Positions 34,269 through 42,439 are shown, counted from the first letter of the stretch. The stretch: DNA of 64,000 nucleotides from Desulfitobacterium_A nosdiversum (GCF_049860565.1 NZ_CP172056.1:2170001-2234000); one strand, 5' to 3'. Translations and numbers: made by a program. The notes: generated from the sequence alone by a model not told the origin.

Positions 34269-34499
34269 CCCCTTTTAAAGTTAAGGTTAGCGTACTATAA
34301 GTAAGTTTGTATCTAATTTATATTTTATAAACCTTTTCGTATATAGAAATAATTGTAAGTTCATCTATACATCAAAAAGTCCAATTACAGAAAGCAATTG
34401 GACTTTTTTTCCGCCTTAAAATGGAATTAGATAAAACCTGCGGTTTTTATTTTTTGCCTAAAGTTTTTCCTAAAAAATTTTTCAAATAGGTTAAAAATG
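34269..34499. other. Intergenic region with orphan terminator
   Basis: No gene seen. It contains a strong hairpin at 34374-34410 (AAAAAGTCCAATT / AATTGGACTTTTTTT) that no protein-coding gene explains on either strand, leaving room for a roughly 100-nt transcript. Confidence 0.4.
34374..34410. terminator. Orphan intrinsic terminator
   Basis: Thirteen-base stem AAAAAGTCCAATT / AATTGGACTTTTT with a nine-base loop, flanked by A-run and T-run, so it could act in either direction. The nearest plus-strand gene end is 800 bp upstream and already has its own terminator. Confidence 0.75.
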
Positions 34500-34528
34500 A
34501 CATATTTGCCCAAATAGGCCAATATACT
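34500..34528 (+). promoter_or_regulatory. SigE-like sporulation promoter of spoIVA
   Basis: ACATATT (34500-34506), 14 bp, AATATACT (34521-34528), close to the SigE consensus (KMATATW, 14 bp, CATACAMT; six of eight at -10). spoIVA is known to be SigE-dependent in Bacillus, which supports the call. Confidence 0.55.
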
Positions 34529-34652
34529 TATACTGCGTAACGTGCTAGTCCAGCTATCCGGAACCATATCATGCCGCTGGGAGGTGGAAGGGAGATAAGG
34601 TGGAGACCCTTCCCCGGTTTTGGGACAGCACTCAATAAGGGAGGGAATTTTA

Positions 34653-36137
34653 GTGGAAAAAGTGGACATTTTTAAAGATATTGCCGAGCGTACAGGTGGC
34701 GATATCTACCTAGGAATCGTTGGGCCGGTCCGCACTGGGAAGTCCACCTTCATCAAACGTTTCATGGATCTCCTGGTTCTGCCCAATATCACGGATGTGT
34801 TTGAGCGGGAGCGGGCTAATGATGAACTGCCGCAAAGCGGTTCAGGTCGCCAAATTACAACAACGGAACCCAAGTTTATTCCATCGGATGCGGTTGAAAT
34901 CCTGGTTAAGGATACCATTCAAATGAAGGTTCGATTGGTGGACTGTGTCGGCTATGCCGTCGAAGGTGCGATTGGGTATGAATCAGAAGATGGCGAAGAG
35001 CCACGGCTTGTCCGGACATCCTGGAGTGAAGAACCCATTCCTTTTCAGGACGCGGCAGAAATCGGAACGCGCAAAGTGATTACAGATCACTCAACTATTG
35101 GCGTTGTTGTGACAACCGATGGATCTATCACCGATATTCCCAGAGATAATTACGTTGACTCAGAAGAACGCGTCATTCAAGAATTAAGGCAGCTGGGTAA
35201 ACCCTTCATCATTGTATTGAATACAACACGGCCTTATGCTGATTATACGACAGAACTGGCTCGTTCCCTTGAAGAAAAATACGGCGTGCCCGTTATTCCG
35301 GTGGACTGCCTGGAAATGACAAATGAAGATATTACACAAATCTTAGAAGAAGTTCTCTATGAATTCCCGGTTGCTGAAGTAAATATAGAAATTCCGAAAT
35401 GGGTTGAAGAACTCGATACCAATCATCCTGTGCGTGCGAGCTTCGAAGAGACGGTTCGTCAATCGGTCGAGGGAATTCGCCGAGTACGGGATATTGATCA
35501 AGCTCTGGATAAACTGACAGAGTGCCCGCAGGCTCAAGATGTACTTCTCAAACAGATGAACCTTGGAAGCGGGATCGCGGAGATTGAAATGACTGCGATT
35601 GACGGACTCTTTAAAGATGTTCTTGAAGAAATGACTGGAATTACCGTTGAGGGTGAGCATACACTTCTGCGTCTGATTTTGGATTACAGCCGGGCTAAGA
35701 GAGAATGGGATAAGCTCGCTCCGGCTATTGAGGAAGTTAAAAACAATGGTTATGGAGTTGTAACCCCGCTGCTTGAAGAAATGTTCCTCGAGGAGCCAGA
35801 ATTGATTAAATCAGGCGGTCATTATGGAATTAAACTGAAGGCCAGTGCGCCGTCTCTCCATATCCTGAGAGCAGATGTAACAACAGAAATCACCCCGCTT
35901 ATTGGAACGGAAAAACAAGCAGAGGAACTCGTTCGCTACATTTTAGATGAATTTGAATCCGATCCTAAGAAAGTATGGGATTCAAATATCTTTGGCAAAT
36001 CCCTTCATGACTTAGTACGTGAAGGCGTTCAGAATAAGCTCTATAAGATGCCCGAAAATGCACAGCATAAGCTACAGGATACCTTGCAGCGGATCGTTAA
36101 TGATGGCAGCGGCGGACTGATCTGCATCATCATTTAA
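34653..36137 (+). CDS. spoIVA: Spore coat morphogenetic ATPase SpoIVA
   Basis: SpoIVA, 494 aa, the ATPase that polymerises around the forespore and forms the base of the spore coat. It begins MEKVDIFKDIAERTGGDIYL, almost identical across spore formers, with Walker A GPVRTGKST (24-32). The middle has DHSTIGVVVTTDGSITDIP, and the C-terminus ends in the hydrophobic GGLICIII tail that contacts SpoVM in the membrane. GTG 34653 follows AAGGGAGGG; an in-frame TTG at 34620 would spoil the conserved start. Shows that the organism forms endospores. Confidence 0.97.
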   Translation: MEKVDIFKDIAERTGGDIYLGIVGPVRTGKSTFIKRFMDLLVLPNITDVFERERANDELPQSGSGRQITTTEPKFIPSDAVEILVKDTIQMKVRLVDCVGYAVEGAIGYESEDGEEPRLVRTSWSEEPIPFQDAAEIGTRKVITDHSTIGVVVTTDGSITDIPRDNYVDSEERVIQELRQLGKPFIIVLNTTRPYADYTTELARSLEEKYGVPVIPVDCLEMTNEDITQILEEVLYEFPVAEVNIEIPKWVEELDTNHPVRASFEETVRQSVEGIRRVRDIDQALDKLTECPQAQDVLLKQMNLGSGIAEIEMTAIDGLFKDVLEEMTGITVEGEHTLLRLILDYSRAKREWDKLAPAIEEVKNNGYGVVTPLLEEMFLEEPELIKSGGHYGIKLKASAPSLHILRADVTTEITPLIGTEKQAEELVRYILDEFESDPKKVWDSNIFGKSLHDLVREGVQNKLYKMPENAQHKLQDTLQRIVNDGSGGLICIII

Positions 36138-36265
36138 GCAGCTTAAGTTTTTAACGCTCTTTTAATTAGTCAACAGCCGATTAAATCAATTAGTCAGTAG
36201 ATTAAATTTGTTTTTAACCTCGTATCATGGGTGCACTATAATGCGTCCTGTGGAACGGGGTTATC

Positions 36266-36294
36266 TTGCTTATTCACAAGAATTTTCTTATAAT
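36266..36294 (+). promoter_or_regulatory. Promoter of the PheB-like ACT gene
   Basis: TTGCTT (36266-36271), 17 bp, TATAAT (36289-36294). The expected start near 36301 lies after the first possible start codons of the frame, so translation must begin downstream (GTG 36331). Confidence 0.65.
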
Positions 36295-36330
36295 AGAAAA
36301 AGATTTCTTTTTGGAAATGGAGCGAAAATT

Positions 36331-36777
36331 GTGGCTGCTAGAAGAAAAGATTTTTTAATGGTTAGTAAGGAGATATTACCGGAAGCCATTTTAAAAACGG
36401 CTGAAGCAAAAGAAATCCTTGCTAAAGGTCTGGTTTATACCGTCAATGAGGCGGTCGAGAGAGTGGGTATCAGCAGAAGCGCCTATTATAAATATAAGGA
36501 TGGGGTTTTCCCATTTTATGAAGCGAGTAAAGAGAAAATCATTACCTTTTCTCTAACCCTTGAAAATATCGCCGGTGTTTTGTCGAACGCCTTAAATTAC
36601 ATTGCCAGCTTTAATGTTAATGTGTTGACGATCAACCAAGGAATTCCGCTTCAGGGAGTGGCTCATGTTTCGATTTCTATTGAGACAGCAGGAATGGTCA
36701 ATACACCGGAAGATCTGATTGCAGGTTTGGGAGAGATCGAAGGAGTCCGTAAAATTGAGGTTATAGGCCAAAACTAG
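36331..36777 (+). CDS. ACT-domain protein, UPF0735/PheB family
   Basis: UPF0735-family protein (148 aa): an N-terminal helix-turn-helix-like part (GLVYTVNEAVERVGISRSAYYKYKD begins near residue 40) and a C-terminal ACT domain (ENIAGVLSNALNYIASFNVN, TINQGIPLQGVAHVSISIE). In Bacillus the homolog PheB accompanies pheA; role undefined but probably senses an amino acid. I start it at GTG 36331 from family alignment and because an own promoter lies at 36266-36294. It is followed by tRNA-Pro. Confidence 0.85.
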   Translation: MAARRKDFLMVSKEILPEAILKTAEAKEILAKGLVYTVNEAVERVGISRSAYYKYKDGVFPFYEASKEKIITFSLTLENIAGVLSNALNYIASFNVNVLTINQGIPLQGVAHVSISIETAGMVNTPEDLIAGLGEIEGVRKIEVIGQN

Positions 36778-36843
36778 AGTTGCATTTTTGGTTCAGTTGT
36801 GGTATTTTATATGAGTCCCTCAAGTAAGGGATACAAAAAGCAT

Positions 36844-36920
36844 CGGGGCGTGGCTCAGCTTGGTAGAGCGCTACCTTGGGGTGGTAGAGGTCGCAAGTTC
36901 AAATCTTGTCGCTCCGACCA
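36844..36920 (+). tRNA. tRNA-Pro (anticodon GGG)
   Basis: Cloverleaf folds with acceptor CGGGGCG / CGCTCCG, D-arm around GGTAGAGC, anticodon stem CTACC/GGTAG with loop TTGGGGT (anticodon GGG), and T-arm with GTTCAAATC. The CCA end is encoded. A degenerate integrase and short direct repeats lie just downstream, so it was probably used as an attachment site. Confidence 0.95.
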
Positions 36921-36964
36921 GTATTTTCAAGGCTCTTAGCCTTTCGAATATTCTTAAAAATGGT

Positions 36965-36987
36965 TTGTAGTGCAACTTGTAGTGCAA
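36965..36987. repeat. Two 11-bp direct repeats beside tRNA-Pro
   Basis: TTGTAGTGCAA occurs twice, separated by one base, between tRNA-Pro and the broken integrase. Short direct repeats here are typical of integrase arm-binding sites next to an att core. Confidence 0.5.
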
Positions 36988-37004
36988 TTTCATAGCATTT
37001 AATT

Positions 37005-37033
37005 AGCTCCTCAGTTTTTGAGGGGCTTTTTTT
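37005..37033 (+). terminator. Terminator downstream of tRNA-Pro
   Basis: AGCTCCTCA pairs with TGAGGGGCT (one G-T), followed by a seven-T run. It overlaps the 3' end of the minus-strand integrase remnant. Confidence 0.7.
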
Positions 37034-37352
37034 GTGTAAGCATGCTGTTTAGGTTTGATGCAGCTTGCTTTTTTATTTCTGGCATAACATGCATAACATG
37101 AGCGTAAGTATTTCCAGTCGTTGAAATATCTCCATGTCCTAGAAGTTCTTGAACGGTTTTTAGACTTTATCCTTGTTCTAAAAGGCGAGTAGCGTAAGTA
37201 TGTCTTAAGGCATGTAAATTTATTTCTGTAGACAGTTCTGCTCGTTTTCGAAGTGCTTCAAACTTTCTTGTAAAATTCCTAGGGTGAATTGGTGTTCCTT
37301 TGCTTGTTGGAAATACTACAAATCTATCTAGGCTTGTCACCAAAGAACCTGC
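37011..37352 (-). pseudogene. Broken tyrosine-recombinase integrase, C-terminal part
   Basis: Read on the minus strand, the frame encodes the C-terminal catalytic region of a phage/ICE-type tyrosine recombinase: HALRHTYATRLLEQG with the box II Arg, LLGHGDISTTGNTYAHVM with the second His/Arg region and the nucleophilic Tyr, and a Lys-rich end. A TAA at 37167-37169 interrupts it right after LEQG, and the N-terminal half is missing (stop at 37353-37355). The gene is therefore dead. Its position 90 bp from tRNA-Pro, pointing toward it, is the usual layout of an integrated element. Confidence 0.85.
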
Positions 37353-37404
37353 TCAGCATAGAATACATCAAGCTCATAATAATTGAAAGGAGATTAATTA
37401 CAAA

Positions 37405-38586
37405 ATGGGGGTGAAAATTATCAATGTAGAGAGCTTAACTAAAGGCCCAACAATCATTGTCACTAATACCAATGATAGTGGTCCAGGTTCGCTTCGCGAA
37501 GCTATTGCTACAGCAACGGCAGGTTCCACAATTGTCTTTAGTGATGCAATCCTTCCTGCTGCTATTACTTTAACCAGTGGATCAATAGCTATTAACAAAA
37601 CCTTAACCATTAACGGTCCTGGCGCGGATAGGTTAATAATCAGTGGTTCGGATAATCGTATTTTTGTTATTACCGGCGCATCAACTATAGTAACCATTAC
37701 GGATTTGTCATTCGAAAATGGTTTTAATTCAGGTCCAGGTGGAGCCATCCTTAATCAGGGTGCAACATTAAATGTGCTACGCTGTGTGTTTTTTAACAAC
37801 AGATCAGATTCATTCGGTGGGGCCATAGCGAATGTTGCCTCTGGTAATGTCAATATTTCAAATAGTACGTTTAGAAACAATAACTCTGGAAGTTATGGTG
37901 GGGCTATAGCGAATGGGGAGAATGCAGGTGAAACTGGTACAGTCAATATTACAAGAAGTACGTTCTCTATGAACCACGGTAGATTTAGTGGCGCTATAGG
38001 AAATGCTTTTGGAACACTCAATTTGTCGAATAGTGTACTCGACTCCAATAGTTGTGACGTAAATGGTGGAGCTATGGCCAATGATGGCATGACTACCATT
38101 ACGAAAACGATGTTCTCTAACAACAATGCAGGCGATAATGGTGGGGCCTTTGCAAATGATGGCATAGCTAATATTACAAATAGTACGTTCTCCAGCAACA
38201 GTGCAACTAATAATGGAGGGGCAATAGCAAGTATTGATTCTGGTTCAATCACTATTTCAAATACCACTTTCGCTGGCAATACCGCTTTAGATGGAGGGGC
38301 AATAGCAAATAGTGATACTGCTACAATCAGTATTTCAAGAAGTACGTTCTCTAATAACAGTGCTACAAATGATGGAGGGGCTATAGCGAATATTGGTTCT
38401 GGTACAATTACTATTACAAGAAGTACGTTCTCTAATAACAGTGCTACAAATGATGGAGGGGCAGTAGCAAATATTGATGGTGGTTCAATCACTATTGATA
38501 GAAGTACGTTCAATGGTAACACACCTAACGCTACAGCGAATAATGATGGTGGTACAATAATCATTACAAATAGTACCATTGTCTAA
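37405..38586 (+). CDS. Pmp-like beta-helix repeat protein
   Basis: 393-residue protein made of repeated right-handed beta-helix turns. After an N-terminal stretch with GSLREAI and LTINGPGADRLIISG, about nine copies of a 26-27-residue unit follow, each with GGAIAN (or GGAMAN/GGAFAN) and STFSNNSAT, the two half-motifs of chlamydial polymorphic membrane protein repeats. No signal peptide, LPXTG or membrane anchor is seen. Two units are nearly identical in DNA (38338-38394 and 38419-38475), showing recent tandem duplication. AAAGGAG lies about 12 bases before the ATG. Surface, spore-coat or cytoplasmic location is open. Confidence 0.7.
   Translation: MGVKIINVESLTKGPTIIVTNTNDSGPGSLREAIATATAGSTIVFSDAILPAAITLTSGSIAINKTLTINGPGADRLIISGSDNRIFVITGASTIVTITDLSFENGFNSGPGGAILNQGATLNVLRCVFFNNRSDSFGGAIANVASGNVNISNSTFRNNNSGSYGGAIANGENAGETGTVNITRSTFSMNHGRFSGAIGNAFGTLNLSNSVLDSNSCDVNGGAMANDGMTTITKTMFSNNNAGDNGGAFANDGIANITNSTFSSNSATNNGGAIASIDSGSITISNTTFAGNTALDGGAIANSDTATISISRSTFSNNSATNDGGAIANIGSGTITITRSTFSNNSATNDGGAVANIDGGSITIDRSTFNGNTPNATANNDGGTIIITNSTIV
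38338..38475 (+). repeat. Near-identical tandem units in the beta-helix gene
   Basis: Two 57-base stretches 81 bases apart, both beginning AGAAGTACGTTCTCTAATAA, are almost identical in DNA. They correspond to successive protein repeats and indicate recent expansion or gene conversion. Confidence 0.75.
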
Positions 38587-39076
38587 CAACAACCCAAAGA
38601 ATGTTTGGGATATATCAATCCAAGTAAAGTGCTAAGATATATGAAAAGATTAAAGGAAAAATAGATATTTTATTTTATCAAAAAGACGATCAGCTAGATC
38701 GTCTTTTTGTAAGTGTAAAACTCTCATGATTTTATAGGAGATAAAACGAAAATTTAAATCTGGTTAATCTAGATCCAAATAATGTTTTGACCCATACTCG
38801 GTTTTACTAAATTTTTATTTAATAATACACTTATCGTTAAAGAAACAACGGCCTATTCAGACCGTTGAACCTAGCCTTTAATATTGATTTGTCTACATGG
38901 GAAAGTTCTTTGAGCCTTTTTTAACTACTACTCTCAGAATAACTTTGAGATCGCTGTTAATAAATTCAGACTTCTATCACCTCGGGATAAATCATTCCTA
39001 ACGAAAGGATTGTTTAATCCTTATTGGGGATAAAAGATCCTTAACTGCGTAGAATGAGAGAAGTATTTGGTAAAAC
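38587..39076. other. Intergenic region, no gene seen
   Basis: 490 bp of AT-rich sequence. It holds the terminator at 38680-38708 and a small hairpin at 38846-38867 (CAACGG/CCGTTG) without a T-run. No frame with a ribosome site was found. Confidence 0.5.
38680..38708. terminator. Terminator after beta-helix gene
   Basis: AAAAAGACGATC pairs perfectly with GATCGTCTTTTT around a five-base loop. It can work in both directions. Confidence 0.85.
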
Positions 39077-39367
39077 TTATCTTGGAAGATCGTAAAGTGG
39101 GTTAAACGGTTGAGGAATTCCAATCCTTCGTTCTAATCGTTGTAACCAGGGTGGCTCGAACTGTTCTTCGAAAAGCTCCCACCATATGGGTTCACGACCC
39201 GGTATTATTCCCATACGGTGTTCAAGTTGTTTCAGCCAAAGTGGGTGGAACTGTTCTTCATATCTTTCCCAGGCGGGTGGTTCGTAACCACCGACATGAG
39301 TTAGTGGATATCTGGCTACAACACGTGGATATGGTGCATAAACCGGTATGGTTATAGGATAATACAT
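39077..39367 (-). CDS. Trp/Pro-rich protein with two internal repeats
   Basis: 96-residue protein. After a Tyr/Pro-rich start (MYYPITIPVYAPYPRV) two ~29-residue repeats follow: WERYEEQFHPLWLKQLEHRM and WWELFEEQFEPPWLQRLERR, each ending in GI-P. I start it at ATG 39367, six bases after AGAGGTG on the minus strand; GTG 39376 lies in that site. Tyr/Pro/Trp-rich composition without signal peptide resembles small spore-coat or spore-surface proteins, but no family is recognised. Confidence 0.55.
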   Translation of the reverse strand: MYYPITIPVYAPYPRVVARYPLTHVGGYEPPAWERYEEQFHPLWLKQLEHRMGIIPGREPIWWELFEEQFEPPWLQRLERRIGIPQPFNPLYDLPR

Positions 39368-39376
39368 AATAATCAC

Positions 39377-39694
39377 CTCTTTGACCAGTTTTCAATGGTA
39401 ATATATTCCTTAAATTATAAATTAGAAAGTTGGCCATTTTTGTTTTTTTATTACAATGTTCCGGCTATCAAATTATTTTGGTCAAAAGTTCTTTTTCGTT
39501 TTTTATTAGCATAAAAAATCCCCCTTCAAATGAAGGGGTTAATAGTAGAGCGGTTAACGTAGCAAAAATCAACTAAAATAAATATACTTGAAAATTAAGA
39601 TGACCTGAAAAATCTTGGGAGAAGTAAAATCAGCTCAATACTAATTTAAAGGGAATGCTGTTATAAACTATAAATGTCCGAAATGCAATATGGC
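39377..39694. other. Intergenic region with minus-strand terminator
   Basis: AT-rich spacer between two minus-strand genes. Apart from the hairpin at 39513-39538, which ends the unit to its right, I see no gene. Confidence 0.5.
39513..39538 (-). terminator. Minus-strand terminator of the RemA-like gene
   Basis: On the minus strand CCCCTTC and GAAGGGG pair around a short loop and are followed by GATTTTTTA. It lies downstream of the gene ending at 39695. Confidence 0.7.
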
Positions 39695-40063
39695 TTATAC
39701 CTCAACCTCATGTTTTAGAATTTCTTCAATCCGTCTTTCTATTTTATCCAAATCGAGTTGGGCTTCTTTTCTAATACTTTTTCGAAGCATAGGACCTATC
39801 TGATGAATATCATCATAGATATCATGTAAAAGTTCTAGGGCAGCTGTGGCTTCCATAACTTCTTTAGGGGTTTCCACTATATTGGCTAAAACCGCTGTTT
39901 CGGTCCGTGAAGCAATTAGGGGAATACCTATTTGTTCCACATACACGCGTGTTCTCCGTCCGGGACCTCGGTCTTCCTCGATCGGCTCCAATGCGATGAT
40001 CTTATCGGAGCGTACGAATTTTCCATATCCCAAGGGAATAATGATATTTTCTCTAATTTCCAA
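39695..40063 (-). CDS. DUF370/RemA-like regulator with extended C-terminus
   Basis: 122-residue protein whose first ~65 residues follow the RemA (DUF370) layout: IIIPLGYGKFVRSDKIIALE, then GPGRRTRVYVEQIGIPL and SRTETAVLANIVE. RemA is a ring-forming DNA-binding activator of matrix genes in Bacillus and is normally ~85-90 aa. Here a helical, charged tail of about 50 residues is added (LRKSIRKEAQLDLDKIERRI). It starts at TTG 40063 with TTGGAGAAAAC upstream. The match is at motif level, so the assignment is tentative. Confidence 0.5.
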   Translation of the reverse strand: MEIRENIIIPLGYGKFVRSDKIIALEPIEEDRGPGRRTRVYVEQIGIPLIASRTETAVLANIVETPKEVMEATAALELLHDIYDDIHQIGPMLRKSIRKEAQLDLDKIERRIEEILKHEVEV

Positions 40064-40485
40064 GTTTTCTCCAATCCCTTCTTAAATATCTTATCCGTAA
40101 TTTCCCCGATATGTTGGTAATTATGCCAAACCGAATTCCAAACCAGTTTAAGGCGTATTACTTGTATAATGCAAAGTAACCTTATTGTGAAAGCTAAATA
40201 GCCCTTCCTGTCTAGAAAAGGGCATACTCATATGCTGCAATTAACCCAGCGATCTTGGCCTTAACTTAGATCTACTTCATCATAGACTGCCTTCACAACC
40301 TGAGTATAATTGCCTTTGTTAACATATTGGGTAGAGGAGTCCTGGTCTAGATATTATCGTTTCCAGGGGCAGTAGTTGGCTGCTTTACTTTGTTCCTTTG
40401 TAGGATCTACTTAGTTCCTAATAGTCCAATATGTTTCGAGAGTTCCAAAAAAAAGAAGTAAAGTTACTGTGTAGGCTAAAATGTA
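40064..40485. other. Intergenic region with possible gene remnant
   Basis: No intact gene. On the minus strand 40261-40353 reads 30 protein-like residues (LDQDSSTQYVNKGNYTQVVK, then AVYDEVD) between stops, without a start, which may be the end of a decayed gene I cannot name. A hairpin GCCCTT/AAGGGC lies at 40201-40223 without T-run. Confidence 0.3.
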
Positions 40486-41181
40486 TTACCTTTTGCCTAA
40501 CTCTAGAAAGGGATCGTTTTCATTTGGATTGATGGTTACTTCATTGGGAAAAAGCTTGTACATCTCTTTTCTTTTAGCTAAGGTAACCTCAAACCAATTG
40601 AATGTTTTAAATAAGCTTCCACCAAGCAGCAAGCCTCCTAAGACATCGAGAAGGGTATGCTGTTTTAGAAATAGCGTTGAAAGGATAACTAAAATAACTG
40701 AACTCTGTATCATTAAAGAAATTTTCGGAGAATGAATACTCATTTTCAAGGACCCAAGGAAGATAACATAAGCGGTCAGAACATGAATGCTTGGAAAAGC
40801 ATTAAAGGGCTGATCAATAGTATAGATAACTTGAGTGAGCCTTGAGAAAATATCGTGTCCAAGGGTATCTGGTCTTGGAACTGTAGTTTGGAAAAAAGAG
40901 AAAATGATAAAACAGATCGCCAGACCTAAAATCATGGAGAGAATACTGGATCGATAAAGCTGAAAGCTATAAGACATAAACCAAATTAAGGCAACAAAAA
41001 GCAACCCATACCAGGCGACATACGGTATGATGAAATAGGGCAAAAATGGAATCCTTTGATCAATTATCGTAATCAGTAAATAAACGCGTTCTGTACTATG
41101 GTTCAGAAGAAGATAGAGCGAATCGACGATTGGAATAAGCAGGAGCCAACTGGCCTTTAACAAAAAAGTTCGCAATGGCAT
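40486..41181 (-). CDS. PAP2-like membrane phosphatase/phosphotransferase
   Basis: 231-residue membrane protein with about six helices. FNAFPSIHVLTAYVIFLG and the later STLFLKQHTLLDVLGG match motifs 2 and 3 of the PAP2/inositol-phosphorylceramide-synthase-like branch, in which the first motif is degenerate (VPRPD is present here). Both catalytic His are visible. It stands alone and is less similar to the PAP2 gene at 15 kb. Lipid substrate unknown. Confidence 0.75.
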   Translation of the reverse strand: MPLRTFLLKASWLLLIPIVDSLYLLLNHSTERVYLLITIIDQRIPFLPYFIIPYVAWYGLLFVALIWFMSYSFQLYRSSILSMILGLAICFIIFSFFQTTVPRPDTLGHDIFSRLTQVIYTIDQPFNAFPSIHVLTAYVIFLGSLKMSIHSPKISLMIQSSVILVILSTLFLKQHTLLDVLGGLLLGGSLFKTFNWFEVTLAKRKEMYKLFPNEVTINPNENDPFLELGKR

Positions 41182-41368
41182 TAGAAATTAGATCCTCCTT
41201 AGTATTTCAGCCATGAAGGCCTATTTCTTTGAACATTATTTCCATTATTTTTAATCTAATGCAAATCGGATTGGGTTATTTTGGGGACTTCGGCTTTGAA
41301 TAATTTAAGAACAGAAAGAACAATCTATTGCTGTTAAATAAGGACGATCACTAATTTTTAGGAGGCTT

Positions 41369-41731
41369 ATGATGGACAATCAAGAAGTAATTGAACAGAC
41401 TCTACAGAATTACGAACTTGCTAATGAAACATTATTAGACATATGGGAGCATTTAGATACTGAGCTTATTAATGCTATTTTGGAAAAGCAGCAACATCGT
41501 TTAGAGCAAATTTCAGAACGGATTTATCATGAAGAAAAACACGATGAGTTTCGTGATACGAGTGATCATAATATAGAAATACTTGAAAATACATTAACCC
41601 GTTTTGACTGGGCCAATCAATATCTTTATGAACATTGGGATACCCTACCGAATGACGAGCGTTTGTCTATTATGCAGAAACAGTGGAACCGCATAGAAGA
41701 CATGCGTAACAGAAACCAATATAACCAATAA
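41369..41731 (+). CDS. Small acidic protein with internal duplication
   Basis: 120-residue soluble helical protein. Residues ~13-48 (NYELANETLLDIWEHLD, then EKQQHRLEQI) and ~72-108 (RFDWANQYLYEHWDTLP, then QKQWNRIEDM) are two copies of one unit. TTTTTAGGAGGCTTATG gives a strong ribosome site. A terminator follows directly. No family recognised; probably a helical-repeat protein with Trp/His-rich faces. Confidence 0.6.
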   Translation: MMDNQEVIEQTLQNYELANETLLDIWEHLDTELINAILEKQQHRLEQISERIYHEEKHDEFRDTSDHNIEILENTLTRFDWANQYLYEHWDTLPNDERLSIMQKQWNRIEDMRNRNQYNQ

Positions 41732-41752
41732 TTTTATGCTTAGAAATATAAG

Positions 41753-41776
41753 AACCGAGGCATTCGCCTCGGTTTT
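41753..41776 (+). terminator. Terminator after the duplicated small protein gene
   Basis: AACCGAGGC pairs with GCCTCGGTT around a four-base ATTC loop, followed by TTTTG. Confidence 0.8.
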
Positions 41777-41860
41777 GTATACCAGCTATTTCTTTAAGCA
41801 TAATTTATGTCAGCCCAGGGGACATATGAATTAAACAAATGCTATAAGGAGAAAAAATCT

Positions 41861-42439
41861 ATGGAATTGTCACCTCGCTTATACCATTGGTTTGTCCGGC
41901 CTAAATTTTTTACCCAATTATACATTAATAATCTCCTGCAAAATAGTTTTGATTTTAGAAACAAAACTATTTTGGATTTTGGTTGTGGGATTGGGTCAAG
42001 CAGCTCGATATTTGACTCTAACCATTACCTCGGGGTCGATCCTGACTTTCACCGAGTTGCATACGCTAAACGTTTATACCCTACCTATCGGTTTGATGTC
42101 TTCGATGGGAAGAATCTTTTTCTTAAACAGGGTTCATTCGATTATATTATCATGGTTGCAGTGCTCCATCATATCCCCTCAGATGGCGTAGCAAACTACC
42201 TTACGCAATTAAAACGTATTCTAAAACCTTTTGGGCAAATTCTCGTCATTGAGCCTTGTTTGGCTAAAAATTTACGACTTAGTAACTCCCTGATGAGGTT
42301 TCTTGATAATGGCCCTTATATTCGAGACTCAAAAGGGTACATAGAAATATTTAAAACAAATCAATTTAAAACAAAAATTCATAAACAATATCGAAGATTT
42401 TTTTATCACGAAATTTTCTTCTCAGCCATATTAAATTAG
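41861..42439 (+). CDS. Class I SAM-dependent methyltransferase
   Basis: 192-residue methyltransferase of the Methyltransf_11/25 type. Motif I is ILDFGCGIGSSSSIF, followed by the acidic VDPDFHRVAYAK, FDYIIMVAVLHHIP (motif II-III) and LKRILKPFGQILVIEPC. I start it at ATG 41861, eight bases after AAGGAG; an ATG at 41807 lacks a ribosome site. It is at the shorter end of the family, and the C-terminus after residue 150 is basic. Substrate unknown. Orphan gene in the accessory stretch. Confidence 0.8.
   Translation: MELSPRLYHWFVRPKFFTQLYINNLLQNSFDFRNKTILDFGCGIGSSSSIFDSNHYLGVDPDFHRVAYAKRLYPTYRFDVFDGKNLFLKQGSFDYIIMVAVLHHIPSDGVANYLTQLKRILKPFGQILVIEPCLAKNLRLSNSLMRFLDNGPYIRDSKGYIEIFKTNQFKTKIHKQYRRFFYHEIFFSAILN

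Noticed and set aside
37893..38579. 228-codon minus-strand open frame
   Set aside because: It is the antisense shadow of the repeat gene; its hydrophobic repetitive translation has no ribosome site.
37405..38586. Repeated units taken as a CRISPR or minisatellite
   Set aside because: Repeats keep the reading frame, have no unique spacers of fixed length and encode regular beta-helix turns.
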